A DNA stretch of 64,000 bases from Paenibacillus dauci (GCF_000971985.1 NZ_LAQQ01000017.1:51062-115061), one strand, 5' to 3'; counted from the stretch's first letter, positions 27,868 to 37,504 are shown. Numbers and translations: made by a program. Notes: generated from the letters alone by a model not told the origin.

Positions 27868-29259
27868 ATGGGAGACCCCAGCATAAGATGGAGCAGAGCT
27901 CATAATCTGCTGGAAAAGTATTTTTCCGGAGCAACAATGAATTACCGCCAGATGATCGCGCTGTTTATTCCGATCCTGATCGATCAGGCGTTTGTGATGG
28001 GACTGAATCTGATCAATACCGCCATGATCAGTTCGGCAGGCGTAGCGGCTGTCAGTGCGGTTAATATGGTGGATTCGCTGAATATTTTCCTGCTGAGCGT
28101 ATTTATCGCGGTCGCTACAGGCGGGACCGTTGTTGTCGCCCAGTACAAGGGTAATGGCAATGAACTGAAAGTATCACAGGCGACTGCAGGAGCAGTCTCG
28201 TCCGTATCTGCGCTGGCATTGGCTGTAGCATTGATCGGTATTGTCTTTCACGGGCCGCTGCTCAGTCTGCTGTTCGGCTCGGCAGAGGCAGAAGTTATGA
28301 ATCATGCACGTACATACCTGATCGGGAGCTGTATTTCCTTTGTCGGGATTGCGATTGTGGAAGCGGTCTGCGGTGCGCTGCGCGGTGTTGGCAGTACGAG
28401 AGCCTCGCTGATGCTGTCATTGATCATGAATCTGCTGTATGTGTTGCTGAATTTTGTCTTTATCAATGGACTGGATATGGGTGTGCTCGGCATGACGCTG
28501 TCCGTCAATATTGCCCGGTATGGCGGCGCTGCATGTGCGCTGTATTATTTGTTCAAAATGGACGTTAACCTGAAGGTACGTGTACGAGAGCTGTTTGAGG
28601 TCAAATGGGAGATGTTCAAAAAGATCCTGTTTATCGGCTTTCCGTTTGCGACCGAGCAGATGTTTTTTAACGGCGGAAAAATACTGACCCAGATCTTCAT
28701 TGTCGGCATGGGGACGTATGCGATTGCAGTCAATGCGATCTGTTCCGCACTGGCAGGCGCGATGCAGATTCCTGCCAATGCGCTGTCACTGACGATTATT
28801 ACCGTGGTCGGCATGTGTATCGGTAGCGGCAATATCGACGAAGCACGCAAGTTCACCAAGTCGTTCCTGGTGCTGGCGTCCATGTCGTTTGTATTGATGG
28901 GGCTGATTATTCTGCCATTGTTCCATCCGCTGATCTCGTTGTTTGATCCGCCGGCAGAGATTGTGGATGAGATTTTCTGGGTGCTGCTGATCAATACACT
29001 GGCCCAGATTCCGCTGTGGGCGATCGGCTTCATTACGCCATCGGCGCTGCGGGCTGCCGGAGATGCCAAGTTTACCTCGATGGTATCGATGCTGTCGATG
29101 TGGCTGTTCCGGGTGGTACTCGGGTATGTGCTGGGTGTTACACTCGGCTGGGGTGTCCTCGGGGTATGGATCGCAATGGACTGCGAATGGGCGGTACGTG
29201 GTGTTATTTTCATGAAACGATTTTATGGGAAGAAGTGGCTGCAGCATCGGATTATTTAG
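27868..29259 (+). CDS. MATE-family multidrug efflux transporter
   Basis: Twelve-helix membrane protein of 463 aa in two homologous halves. Typical MATE features: IPILIDQAFVMGLNLINTAM in helix 1, VAQYKGNG after helix 2, and the second-half counterpart FPFATEQMFFNGG. It would export cationic drugs or metabolites using a Na+ or H+ gradient. A GTG at 27811 is in frame, but ATG 27868 has AAGAAGG at seven bases and is preferred. Single gene; repeat R4 lies 73 bases after the stop codon. Confidence 0.9.
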   Translation: MGDPSIRWSRAHNLLEKYFSGATMNYRQMIALFIPILIDQAFVMGLNLINTAMISSAGVAAVSAVNMVDSLNIFLLSVFIAVATGGTVVVAQYKGNGNELKVSQATAGAVSSVSALALAVALIGIVFHGPLLSLLFGSAEAEVMNHARTYLIGSCISFVGIAIVEAVCGALRGVGSTRASLMLSLIMNLLYVLLNFVFINGLDMGVLGMTLSVNIARYGGAACALYYLFKMDVNLKVRVRELFEVKWEMFKKILFIGFPFATEQMFFNGGKILTQIFIVGMGTYAIAVNAICSALAGAMQIPANALSLTIITVVGMCIGSGNIDEARKFTKSFLVLASMSFVLMGLIILPLFHPLISLFDPPAEIVDEIFWVLLINTLAQIPLWAIGFITPSALRAAGDAKFTSMVSMLSMWLFRVVLGYVLGVTLGWGVLGVWIAMDCEWAVRGVIFMKRFYGKKWLQHRII

Positions 29260-29332
29260 CGGATGGTGTGGAACATGTAGAGCGGTATGGAGCGTTGTGC
29301 AATGAAGAATGGGAATGCGTTGTATCCTTCGC

Positions 29333-29487
29333 ATTGTACATCATGCACTCCAGAAAAGAATAAGAGCACGTCCTCCGGTTAAGCCTGGAGATCCCTGAAT
29401 TGGTATAAGTACAGGGGATCTCCAGGCTTAAATGTCGTCCTTTGCTCTTATTTCTTTTCTTACGTTCTGTGCGAGTGCATGTACAAT
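29333..29487 (-). repeat. Structured hairpin repeat, copy R4
   Basis: The best-paired copy, on the minus strand. Plus-strand landmarks: outermost arms ATTGTACAtcATGCACT (29333-29349) and AGTGCATGTACAAT (29474-29487); CACTCCAG; middle stem AGAAAAGAATAAGAGCA (29352-29368) with TTGCTCTTATTTCTTTTCT (29442-29460); inner-loop motifs CCTCCGGTTAAG and CTTAAATGTCG; inner stem ending GAGATCCC/GGGATCTC; then CGTTCTGTGCG. Confidence 0.87.
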
Positions 29488-29564
29488 CTTGTATTTATGT
29501 ATTCCACAAATTGTAAAATGGAATGGTATACTGGACAGATCCCAATATGAAGGAGGTTTTTCTT

Positions 29565-29801
29565 ATGGGTACCATTTATATGATAGGGCTTGTTCTGATT
29601 CTGGCGCTGCTCGTTGCAGTATTGGGTCATGTGATGTATCGCTGGTCCAGGCGCCATCTCACCGGTATGTTGACTATGATTGTCGCTGTTGTCTGGGTTA
29701 TGCTGATGTTTGGCTCTTTCGAGGTATTATGGGTGATCGTTCCGTCGCTGGTTGTGTACGGTCTATTGGCGCGATATCCCTATCTACTAAAAGCCAAGTA
29801 A
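29565..29801 (+). CDS. Small hydrophobic membrane protein (78 aa), unknown function
   Basis: Two or three membrane helices (about 3-22, 32-50, 52-68) joined by a basic loop RWSRRH and ending LLKAK. Perfect AAGGAGG (29550-29556) eight bases before ATG 29565; the frame extends upstream without another SD. No family recognised. It lies opposite another small membrane protein, converging with it. Confidence 0.7.
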   Translation: MGTIYMIGLVLILALLVAVLGHVMYRWSRRHLTGMLTMIVAVVWVMLMFGSFEVLWVIVPSLVVYGLLARYPYLLKAK

Positions 29802-29826
29802 AAGAATACAACTGATCGTTATTCAT

Positions 29827-30018
29827 TCAAGCTTGATTCTGTCGATACTTGCCTCGTATACCAATAATCGATAACACGATAAAAAAGAGCAGACCGATCA
29901 GAGGCTGTATACCCAGTGTTTGATGCAGAGCGAGCGGCAGTGCAATAAATAACAGACACATTGCCAGCAGGTTCCACCAGAGCTCTCTACGGGCAAATTG
30001 CAGGATTGCTTGTTTCAT
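29827..30018 (-). CDS. Small membrane protein (63 aa), unknown function
   Basis: Amphipathic basic start (MKQAILQFARRELWW), then two hydrophobic helices (about 16-33 and 38-53) and a basic tail GIRGKYRQNQA. Strong GGGAGGAA site upstream of ATG. No family recognised. Convergent with the 78-aa membrane protein. Confidence 0.68.
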   Translation of the reverse strand: MKQAILQFARRELWWNLLAMCLLFIALPLALHQTLGIQPLIGLLFFIVLSIIGIRGKYRQNQA

Positions 30019-30185
30019 GAAGATTCCTCCCGAGTGTGAATTCCAATAAAGGAATGCTATGATCGCTTAGGAATCGGAATGGTTACATGATCACCGTCCC
30101 CTCCAGAGCTATTGCAGCATATATTTCATTGTATATACAAATCGAATAAAAAGTAAATATTTGTTAAAAGAGAGGGTGCGGCTTC

Positions 30186-31757
30186 TTGTATCATTATTTT
30201 AAAAGAACAGCCGGTCTGCTCGTTGTGCTCCTTCTGGGTGCCGGAAGTATAGCTTGTTCCTCTCAAGAACATCGAAAAGATGCACAGGCAGCTGCAGCGG
30301 ACAGCCAGAAAGCAGTATATTATGTCTCGCCCGAAGGCCGGGATAGCCAGTCTGGTATTCAAAATTCTCCGTGGCGAACGATACAGCATGCTGCCGATCA
30401 GGCAGTACCTGGCAGTACGATCTATATTCGTGCTGGCGTGTATCATGAGCAAGTAAAAATTCGCCGTTCTGGCTCGGCAGCGGCAGGTTTTGTTACCTTT
30501 GCCAGTTATCCGGGAGAGCAGGCAATACTGGATGGCAAAGGGGTAAAGGTGAGTGGTCTGCAGGGATTGATCGATATTGCTGATGCCAGTTATGTGCGTA
30601 TTCAGGATCTGGAAGTGCGTAATTATACAACAAAATCCCGTGATGCCGTGCCGATTGGTATCTATGTACATGGGAGCGGGCAGCAGATCCAGCTAACCGG
30701 CAATCATGTGCATCATATTGCCAATACGGCAACTCCATCCGGACCGGATCTGACGGGTCGTGATGCGCACGGTATTGCCGTGTATGGCGATCAGGCACCG
30801 GCTGCGCTCAAGCAGGTGACGATCGATCATAACGAGCTGCATGATCTGGTCTTGGGCAGCAGCGAGTCACTGGTCATCAATGGCAATGTGAATGGATTCG
30901 CTGTAACAAATAACCGGATCTACAATAATGATAATATTGGTATTGATCTGATCGGCTTCGAAGGTATATCGCCAGATGAACTATACGACCAGGCGCGTAA
31001 TGGTCTGGTTCGCAGCAACCGAATCTACCAGGTCTCTTCCAATCACAATCCTTCATATGGCAAAAAGCTGCCTAACCACAGCAACTCGGCAGGCGGCATC
31101 TATGTGGATGGAGGCAAAAACAGTGTGATCGAGCGGAATTACAGCTACGATAACGATATCGGAATCGAGATTGCTTCCGAGCATAAAGGGAGAAGCACGA
31201 GCGGTATGATCGTACGCAGTAATCTCATTTATCATAATCGGCAGACCGGAATCGCCATGGGCGGTTATGATGAGCAACGCGGTTCTACGACAGATTCCCG
31301 GATCGTGAATAATACGCTCTATAATAATGATACCCTTGGGGCAGGTAATGGACAGCTGCTGATCCAGTATGATACCCGTCGCAATGTGATCCGCAATAAT
31401 ATAATGGTTGCCGGAGATGCCGGTGTGCTTATCTACAATGAATACACCCGTAATTCCGGTAATACGGTAGATCATAATTTATATTTCTCGCAGGGAGGCA
31501 GTGCCGATTCCAGTTGGATCTGGAAAGGCAAGGAATATAGTGGTCTGCAAGCCTATCGTAAAGGCAGCGGCAATGATGCTCATTCGCTTTTTGCCAATCC
31601 GCAATTTGTCGATGCCGGGACTAACGATTATCATCTGCAATCTTCCTCTCCGGCAGTAGACAATGGGTATACCGATCCTGGATTACGTAATAGCAAGGAC
31701 ATGGATGGACAACCCAGAACCTCCGGTTCCGCTGTAAATATGGGAGCCTATGAATAA
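30186..31757 (+). CDS. Right-handed parallel beta-helix lipoprotein, pectate-lyase-like
   Basis: Lipoprotein signal with lipobox SIAC (Cys 24). The rest forms a right-handed beta-helix: YYVSPEGRDSQSG..PWRTIQHAAD is the typical DUF1565/PL9-like start, followed by many N-x-I-Y/N-x-L-Y ladder repeats (NNRIYNND, RSNLIYHN, VNNTLYNND, RNNIMV). The C-terminal ~60 residues resemble the choice-of-anchor Q module (NPQFVDAGTNDYHLQSSSPAVDNG). It probably acts on an extracellular polysaccharide, perhaps pectin, but no lyase catalytic residues can be assigned, so a binding or hydrolase role is possible. TTG 30186 is used, with GAGAGGG upstream. Terminator at 31772. Confidence 0.82.
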   Translation: MYHYFKRTAGLLVVLLLGAGSIACSSQEHRKDAQAAAADSQKAVYYVSPEGRDSQSGIQNSPWRTIQHAADQAVPGSTIYIRAGVYHEQVKIRRSGSAAAGFVTFASYPGEQAILDGKGVKVSGLQGLIDIADASYVRIQDLEVRNYTTKSRDAVPIGIYVHGSGQQIQLTGNHVHHIANTATPSGPDLTGRDAHGIAVYGDQAPAALKQVTIDHNELHDLVLGSSESLVINGNVNGFAVTNNRIYNNDNIGIDLIGFEGISPDELYDQARNGLVRSNRIYQVSSNHNPSYGKKLPNHSNSAGGIYVDGGKNSVIERNYSYDNDIGIEIASEHKGRSTSGMIVRSNLIYHNRQTGIAMGGYDEQRGSTTDSRIVNNTLYNNDTLGAGNGQLLIQYDTRRNVIRNNIMVAGDAGVLIYNEYTRNSGNTVDHNLYFSQGGSADSSWIWKGKEYSGLQAYRKGSGNDAHSLFANPQFVDAGTNDYHLQSSSPAVDNGYTDPGLRNSKDMDGQPRTSGSAVNMGAYE

Positions 31758-31771
31758 ATGAAGTACAACCG

Positions 31772-31836
31772 AAAAAGCCTGCTGTCTGTTCCTTGTGCTG
31801 AATACTTTTGCACGTGGAGCAGTCGGCAGGCTTTTT
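31772..31836 (+). terminator. Terminator of the beta-helix gene
   Basis: AAAAAGCCTGC and GCAGGCTTTTT arms around a long 40-base loop, then a T run. Confidence 0.8.
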
Positions 31837-32010
31837 GTTGATAGTACCTATCCTGTGAGTATACTGTGAGCGGAATATGCAATAGAGCTGCTCACTATAT
31901 ATAATCAGTAATCTACTCTACATATACCAAACATAAACAAACGCTCTGACGATCTGGGCATACCGTAGGCTTAATGCAATCAACAGGCATTCTAATGCTC
32001 CATGAGCTGA

Positions 32011-32370
32011 TTAATACCCCAGCCAGAGCAGCAGCAAAGCGATCAGGGCAGGCAGACCCTGCATAAGCCAAATGGACTTTTTAACACTCCATCCGCCGTA
32101 CAGCGCAGCTACCAGAACACAGCCGAGAAAAAAGAAAGCAATCTGTCTGCCTATGCTGCCATCCGGGTGCAGCAGCGACCAGATCAGACCTGCAGCCAGA
32201 AAGCCATTATACAGCCCCTGATTCGCCGCCATCGGGCGGGTTATTTGTGCCTGCTCGGATGTTGTGCCAAACGTCTTCATTACACGAGGTGTTGTCCAGA
32301 GGAACATTTCCATAACCAGAATATACAGGTGTTCCAGGGCGACCAATGCAATCATAATACTGCCAAGCAT
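32011..32370 (-). CDS. DUF1304 membrane protein
   Basis: Four-helix membrane protein of 119 aa with the DUF1304 signature ALEHLYILVMEMFLWTTPR and MAANQGLYNGFLAAGL. Function of the family is unknown. AAGGAG precedes ATG. Stands alone; nothing in the context suggests a role. Confidence 0.88.
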   Translation of the reverse strand: MLGSIMIALVALEHLYILVMEMFLWTTPRVMKTFGTTSEQAQITRPMAANQGLYNGFLAAGLIWSLLHPDGSIGRQIAFFFLGCVLVAALYGGWSVKKSIWLMQGLPALIALLLLWLGY

Positions 32371-32700
32371 TGCTATTCACTCCTTTTCAAATACAATCAT
32401 TCATAGAGGAATGGACCAAGATGAACTTTCAGTATGTATATACAAAATAGCCATCCTCAATTAAAAATTATCATACGCTATTCTAAGTTCTCTCATTCAT
32501 ATTGCATATTCCCTGTTAGCTGAATTACATCTATCAGTGTAGCATACAGGTTGCAGCAGGCGAATAGCGGAATTGCATTTTCTCCTTTGGCAGCAGGGCT
32601 GTTGGCTATTTTGAATACATCGTATTATGTAAAAAAATACCTTCAAAGCTCATTAAAAAAGTCCAAAATAGTGTAATAAAATAGAGGAGTCAAATATAGA
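32371..32700. other. Intergenic region between divergent DUF1304 and FRG genes
   Basis: AT-rich near the FRG gene, with AGAGGAG at 32683-32689. I see no operator or repeat. Confidence 0.4.
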
Positions 32701-33528
32701 TTGCATAGGCAGGTGTTTTGCTTGAAATCAATTGAGGATGGAGTAAGCGTAGCAGAAAGCTGGTTGGACCTCCATGAAGAACTGTTTAACTTTCCTCCTC
32801 ATCCTGAACATGGCCGCTTTCATTCTCCATATGCCTATCGGGGAATGGATAGTGCTTCTTTTGATCTGAGTACCAGTCTGATGAGGATTGAAAATACAGG
32901 GATGGAATCTCACCTTTTGCGTAATTTCAAAAAGTTTGCGCGTGCATCACTCAAAGACGAGCGCAATGACTGGGAGCTGCTGGCAGTCGCCCAGCACCAT
33001 GGACTGCCGACGCGTATGCTGGATTGGTCATTTTCGCCCTACGTGGCGCTGCATTTTGCCACGTCCGATCTGACCCGCTACCATGAAGATGGAGCTGTCT
33101 GGTGCCTGGATACGGATCAGGTCCATGCACACTTGCCGCCAAGCCTCAAGCATCGGCTGAATGATGACGACCTGCTCGTATTTACTGTCGAACTGCTAGA
33201 TGAGCTGTTCAAGAATATGAACGATTTTGAACAATTAAAAGGCGATGATGACTTTGTCATCTGTCTGGATCCGCCATCGATTGATGAACGGATTGTGAAT
33301 CAGTACGCCATGTTCACGATCATGAGCAACCGGGATCGCGGACTGGACGATTGGCTCAAGCAGTACCCGGGACTGTACAAAAAGATTATTATCCCGGCTG
33401 AATTGAAGCTGGAGGTAAGGGACAAGCTGGATCAGGCCAATGTGAATGAACGGATCATTTATCCGGGGCTGCAGGGAATTAGTGCCTGGCTGAAGCGTCA
33501 CTGTACCAATACACGTCTGATGCGGTAG
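32701..33528 (+). CDS. FRG-domain protein
   Basis: FRG domain: an F/Y-R-G motif in PYAYRGMDS (about 44-52), and LLAVAQHHGLPTRMLDWSFSPYVALHFA split over about 97-124, the family's most conserved block. The remainder (DDDFVICLDPPSIDERIVNQYAMFTI) also fits. FRG proteins are often found with phage-defence or toxin genes, but their biochemistry is unsettled; no such partner is adjacent. The start is uncertain: TTG 32701 has GAGGAG about 12 bases upstream, and TTG 32722 has GGCAGGTG close before it. 275 aa from the first. A terminator follows. Confidence 0.82.
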   Translation: MHRQVFCLKSIEDGVSVAESWLDLHEELFNFPPHPEHGRFHSPYAYRGMDSASFDLSTSLMRIENTGMESHLLRNFKKFARASLKDERNDWELLAVAQHHGLPTRMLDWSFSPYVALHFATSDLTRYHEDGAVWCLDTDQVHAHLPPSLKHRLNDDDLLVFTVELLDELFKNMNDFEQLKGDDDFVICLDPPSIDERIVNQYAMFTIMSNRDRGLDDWLKQYPGLYKKIIIPAELKLEVRDKLDQANVNERIIYPGLQGISAWLKRHCTNTRLMR

Positions 33529-33668
33529 GGCGTAGATCTATCACTTTTTCGCCTGCCGGTGGTGAGGAGTATTACCAATATCTCCATTGTCTTTATGCAT
33601 CTCATCGATAGTCACATGTATGAATAAGCATAAGATACAGACTCATTCTATAACATCTATATACCAAT

Positions 33669-33723
33669 AAAGCCGGATCACTGCCGTCTGTTCGTTGAAC
33701 AGATCACAATGATCCGGCTTTTA
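33669..33723 (+). terminator. Terminator downstream of the FRG gene
   Basis: Twelve-base stem AAAGCCGGATCA/TGATCCGGCTTT with an inner hairpin CTGTTC/GAACAG, then TTAA. Confidence 0.8.
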
Positions 33724-33887
33724 ATTGATCCATTAAAAGATCGCTTACTATGAGGTTAATCCAGTATTTAAAAAAAGATAATCATAGCATGAATGCCTTC
33801 TCACAACGAGAGAGCCGTCAGGATTGAGCACAATGACCAATAATCCTGAGTGGCCGGCGAGGCGATAAAACCGATCTTGCTTTGAAT

Positions 33888-34451
33888 TTATCTCTGCGGC
33901 TGTTCCGCCAGTACCTTGTTTACCAGATCACTCATGCCTTCCCACGAATCCTTCATCAGAAAGTCCTGCTGCAACGGCAGATTCCATGGACGCGGGATAC
34001 CGATCGTACGCTTGCCGGCTTCACGGGCTGCCAGTAGATTATGCGGTCCATCGTCGATCAGTACATCGAACTCCAGCAGATATTTACGTTTGGCTACGAA
34101 GAAATTCTCATACGAAATAAATGGCAAATGCTGTTGCAGCCATCTCCATTTCTCCGGCACCGAAGAAGGACGGGCAGCAGTAACGACGATCAGGTCATGC
34201 TGTTCATGAATCCGGCGCATCTCCTCCACTGTATGTTCGTCGAAAATCTCCAACTCTTCATACAGACCGGGTCTGCCGAAAAAGACTTCTTCCGAACATT
34301 CATGATGCCAGATCCGGCTCAGATCGAAGTTAATAATCTGCTCCATCGTCAGCGGCAGATCGGGATAGAGTGCATTATGATAATGAATAGCTTTGGGAAG
34401 AAGATGGCAGATCGTATCATCCATGTCGACAGCTACAATTTTACGGTTCAT
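33888..34451 (-). CDS. HAD-type 5'(3')-deoxyribonucleotidase (NT5C family)
   Basis: HAD phosphatase of 187 aa. Motif I is VDMDDT (nucleophile Asp 9, acid Asp 11), motif II is VVTAARPSS, and motif IV is VLIDDGPHN. The spacing and small alpha-helical cap fit the NT5C family, which dephosphorylates (deoxy)nucleoside monophosphates. AAGGAGAGG precedes ATG. It lies about 80 bases after the uridine kinase gene on the same strand, with a terminator hairpin in between whose T run ends right at the SD. Both genes act on nucleotides, so partial read-through could link them. Confidence 0.87.
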   Translation of the reverse strand: MNRKIVAVDMDDTICHLLPKAIHYHNALYPDLPLTMEQIINFDLSRIWHHECSEEVFFGRPGLYEELEIFDEHTVEEMRRIHEQHDLIVVTAARPSSVPEKWRWLQQHLPFISYENFFVAKRKYLLEFDVLIDDGPHNLLAAREAGKRTIGIPRPWNLPLQQDFLMKDSWEGMSDLVNKVLAEQPQR

Positions 34452-34474
34452 TTATCAATTTCCTCTCCTTATGC

Positions 34475-34508
34475 AAAAAGCTGCCGGGACATCGCCCGGG
34501 CAGCTTTT
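34475..34508 (-). terminator. Terminator between uridine kinase and nucleotidase genes
   Basis: Stem AAAAGCTGCCGGG with CCCGGGCAGCTTTT (one bulge), 6-nt loop, T run on the minus strand; A run on the other side, so it may work both ways. Confidence 0.87.
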
Positions 34509-34531
34509 ATACGTTATGCAGTCCATTTGTG

Positions 34532-35170
34532 TTACAGCGTGCCCCATTTGCGGTCGCCGTTCAGGTATTTCTCGGTCAGAATCGACAGCAGCTGAATACC
34601 TACTTCATTATGTCCGCCCTCCGGAATGATCAGATCGGCGTATTTTTTGGAAGGTTCAATAAAGGCTTCATGCATCGGTTTGACAGTCGTCATGTACTGC
34701 TGATGGATCGATTGAATACTGCGTCCGCGCTCTTCGATATCGCGCAGTACGCGGCGCAAAATGCGTACATCCGGATCGGTATCCACGAATACCTTGATAT
34801 CCAATTGTTCACGCAGTTTCTCGTCGGACAGTACATGAAGTCCTTCGATAATTACAATATTGTTGGGCTGAAGTTCCAGCGTCTGGTCGGTAAAACGAGC
34901 ATGCATCGTAAAATTATAGACTGGCGCATATGCCGTTTTGCCTTGCTTGAGTTCTTCCAGGTGCTGGATCAGCAGTTCGTTATCAAAAGCGAAAGGGTGA
35001 TCGTAATTGATCAGTGCCCGTTCTTCCAGATTCAGATGCGTGTGATCTTTATAATAATTGTCCTGAGAGATGAAAGTAACTGCTTTTCTCGTTCCCATAC
35101 GTTCGATGACGGAGCGGGCGACGGTTGTTTTGCCTGAGCCGGTACCACCGGCAATACCAATAATGAGCAT
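34532..35170 (-). CDS. udk: Uridine kinase
   Basis: Phosphorylates uridine and cytidine to UMP and CMP in pyrimidine salvage (cytoplasm). P-loop GGTGSGKTT at residues 8-16, FISQDNYYKD substrate region, NYDHPFAFD motif, DIKVFVDTDPDVRILRR and RDIEERGRS lid. At 212 aa it has the standard length. Followed by a terminator and then a nucleotidase gene on the same strand. Confidence 0.96.
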   Translation of the reverse strand: MLIIGIAGGTGSGKTTVARSVIERMGTRKAVTFISQDNYYKDHTHLNLEERALINYDHPFAFDNELLIQHLEELKQGKTAYAPVYNFTMHARFTDQTLELQPNNIVIIEGLHVLSDEKLREQLDIKVFVDTDPDVRILRRVLRDIEERGRSIQSIHQQYMTTVKPMHEAFIEPSKKYADLIIPEGGHNEVGIQLLSILTEKYLNGDRKWGTL

Positions 35171-35587
35171 GGCGTTTGAATAAACCTCCCTAAAGTTAGA
35201 AACACAGTATAATTCAGCGTCAGAACCAACGCATTATGAAATCAAAATATTTGTACAGGACGAACATGAAGTTTGCACAGCAAAATGGGTGTATCTTTCA
35301 CCACCCGACAAGTATCCGTGTCATACCAACAACATTCATATAGGCTTAACAAAATCAATGATCTCTTCTAATATTTTAGGATAGCATAGCTCTGAAAAAT
35401 TTTCACCTGATTTCATAGAGTTGACGCATGAAATATGCGAAAAATATAAATTTAGGCAGGATGCATTTACAATTCATTCCAAAATGTATTGAGTATTTCG
35501 AATTTTAGGTTAAATTAATCTTATAAGAAACGGATTGAATAGAAGATATTATAGTAGAACGCTGTCTACCAACCTCCAGGAAGGAAC
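35171..35587. other. Divergent intergenic region between udk and the MHYT kinase gene
   Basis: About 420 bases, AT-rich, no gene. Promoters for both flanking genes must lie here, but none is clear enough to mark. AGGAAGGA precedes the next gene. Confidence 0.4.
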
Positions 35588-37504
35588 ATGCATATGACAG
35601 AACTGCAGGGAACCTATAATATTCCGCTTGTTCTACTTTCGTTGTTTATTTCCTTTTTTGCTTCTTATTGCGCATTGTATATATATGAACGCGTGCTGAT
35701 GCTTCATGGACGCTCGCGTCTGATCTGGATTCTGTTCGGCTCGGTCATTATGGGGCTGGGCATTTGGTCGATGCATTTTATCGGTATTCTCTCCTATAAT
35801 CTGCCGACGGATGTTCATTATAATCCACTCTGGCTGACCGTCTCTATGCTGCTGCCCATTATTGCTGTACTGGCTGCATTTTGGATGATCAGTGTGGACT
35901 TTATGAAAACAAGCAGTCTGCTTATGGGTTCGTTATGGATGGGATTCGCGATTGTGGCCATGCATTTTACCGGGATGGCAGCGATGGATATGCCATTTGA
36001 GCAGCACTATGATTGGTGGATGGTCTGTCTGTCGGTATTGATCGCCTGGAGTGCCTCGTTTGCTGCGCTCAAAATCTCGGCGCGACACCGTCATCTGGAA
36101 CAGGCGATCAGCCGCAAAGCCAAGCTGCTCATGTCCCTGCTGCTGGGCAGTGCGATTGCCGGTATGCACTATACCGGGATGAACGCTCTGCATATTCATA
36201 ATATGCACAATCTGCCGATAGAAAGCCCGGCTTATGAGACAAATAAGTATACTCTTGCGATCATGATTGGCGGCGCGATGCTGCTTATTTTGCTATTGCT
36301 GATGATCAGCCAGATTCTCGACAAACGTTTTGCACTTCGGCAGGCACAGATCAATCAGCGCCGGTATGATTCGATTTTTGAGCATAACCCGGATGTGGTG
36401 CTGTTGTTCAATCGCAGTGGGCAGCTGCTGCGTGCCAATCCGGCAGCAGAGAAGATTATGGGTTATTCGATGGATGAATTGAAAAGGCTTTCCTTTGTCG
36501 AGATGATTATGGAACCCTATTCGGATATCATCCGGGATTGCTTCCGCGATGCGATAGACGGGATCTCCCATACTGTCGAATTTATGCTTCGTCATCGGGA
36601 TGGCCGGGAGATGTGGATGAGTTCTACCATGGTTCCCTGGGTGGAGAGTGACGGGGTCAAAGATATTTATACCATTTCCAAGGATATTACCAGCCGCAAG
36701 CGGGCAGAGCGCGATCTGCTGCAGACCAAGCAGGAGCTGGAAGAAGCACTTCGTGTCAAAGGCGACTTTCTGGCGATGATGAGTCATGAGCTACGTACTC
36801 CGCTGAATGGAATACTTGGTATGAGTGATGTGCTGCTGGAGATGGATCTGAATGAAGAGCAAAAGGAATTTGTCGGTCATATTCATCATAGTGGAACCGT
36901 CCTGCTGCATGTCATCAATGAAGTGCTGGATTATTCCAAACTGGAAGCCGGCAAAATGAGTCTGGTACGTGAACCATTCAGTATCCGGCAGCTGCTCGAA
37001 GAAACATCGGGTCTGTTCAAGGCGCAGGTTCGGCAGAAGAATCTGGAACTGCATTTCTCTTCGGATGATGCGATCCCCGATATCGTACTCGGCGATGAGC
37101 AGCGTATTCGTCAGGTACTGATCAATCTGATCAGCAATGCAGTGAAGTTTACTTTCCAGGGCGGTATTCATATTGCCGTTCAGGCAGCACCTGATTCATC
37201 GGTCTCTGCAGAAGAGCCGGTCTGGCAGTTTAACTTTACTGTACACGATACCGGGATCGGGATTAGTGAGGAAGACCAGCGGCAGCTGTTCCAGCCTTTT
37301 TACCAGATTGATTCCAAGATTAATCGTACCTATGAAGGAACCGGCCTGGGACTCGCTATCTGCAAAAATCTGATTGAACTGATGGATGGAGAAATCGGCG
37401 TCCGCTCTGCGGAAGGTACCGGTTCGCTGTTCTATTTTATTATTCCAATGAACCGGTATGGAGATCGTCATAATGATCTGCTATGGGCAGAGAATCTGGG
37501 ATAA
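35588..37504 (+). CDS. MHYT-PAS hybrid-type sensor histidine kinase
   Basis: Membrane sensor of 638 aa. Seven-helix MHYT domain (about 1-245) with three copies of the metal-ligand motif (SMHFIG, AMHFTGM, GMHYTGM), thought to sense O2, CO or NO through bound metal. PAS domain with PAC (about 258-385; SIFEHNPDVVLLFN) follows. HisKA has His 400 in MMSHELRTPLNG, and the HATPase domain has N box NLISNAVKFT, G1 DTGIGI and G2 GTGLGL. No receiver domain and no response regulator beside it, so it is an orphan. ATG 35588 and ATG 35594 are both possible. Confidence 0.92.
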   Translation: MHMTELQGTYNIPLVLLSLFISFFASYCALYIYERVLMLHGRSRLIWILFGSVIMGLGIWSMHFIGILSYNLPTDVHYNPLWLTVSMLLPIIAVLAAFWMISVDFMKTSSLLMGSLWMGFAIVAMHFTGMAAMDMPFEQHYDWWMVCLSVLIAWSASFAALKISARHRHLEQAISRKAKLLMSLLLGSAIAGMHYTGMNALHIHNMHNLPIESPAYETNKYTLAIMIGGAMLLILLLLMISQILDKRFALRQAQINQRRYDSIFEHNPDVVLLFNRSGQLLRANPAAEKIMGYSMDELKRLSFVEMIMEPYSDIIRDCFRDAIDGISHTVEFMLRHRDGREMWMSSTMVPWVESDGVKDIYTISKDITSRKRAERDLLQTKQELEEALRVKGDFLAMMSHELRTPLNGILGMSDVLLEMDLNEEQKEFVGHIHHSGTVLLHVINEVLDYSKLEAGKMSLVREPFSIRQLLEETSGLFKAQVRQKNLELHFSSDDAIPDIVLGDEQRIRQVLINLISNAVKFTFQGGIHIAVQAAPDSSVSAEEPVWQFNFTVHDTGIGISEEDQRQLFQPFYQIDSKINRTYEGTGLGLAICKNLIELMDGEIGVRSAEGTGSLFYFIIPMNRYGDRHNDLLWAENLG

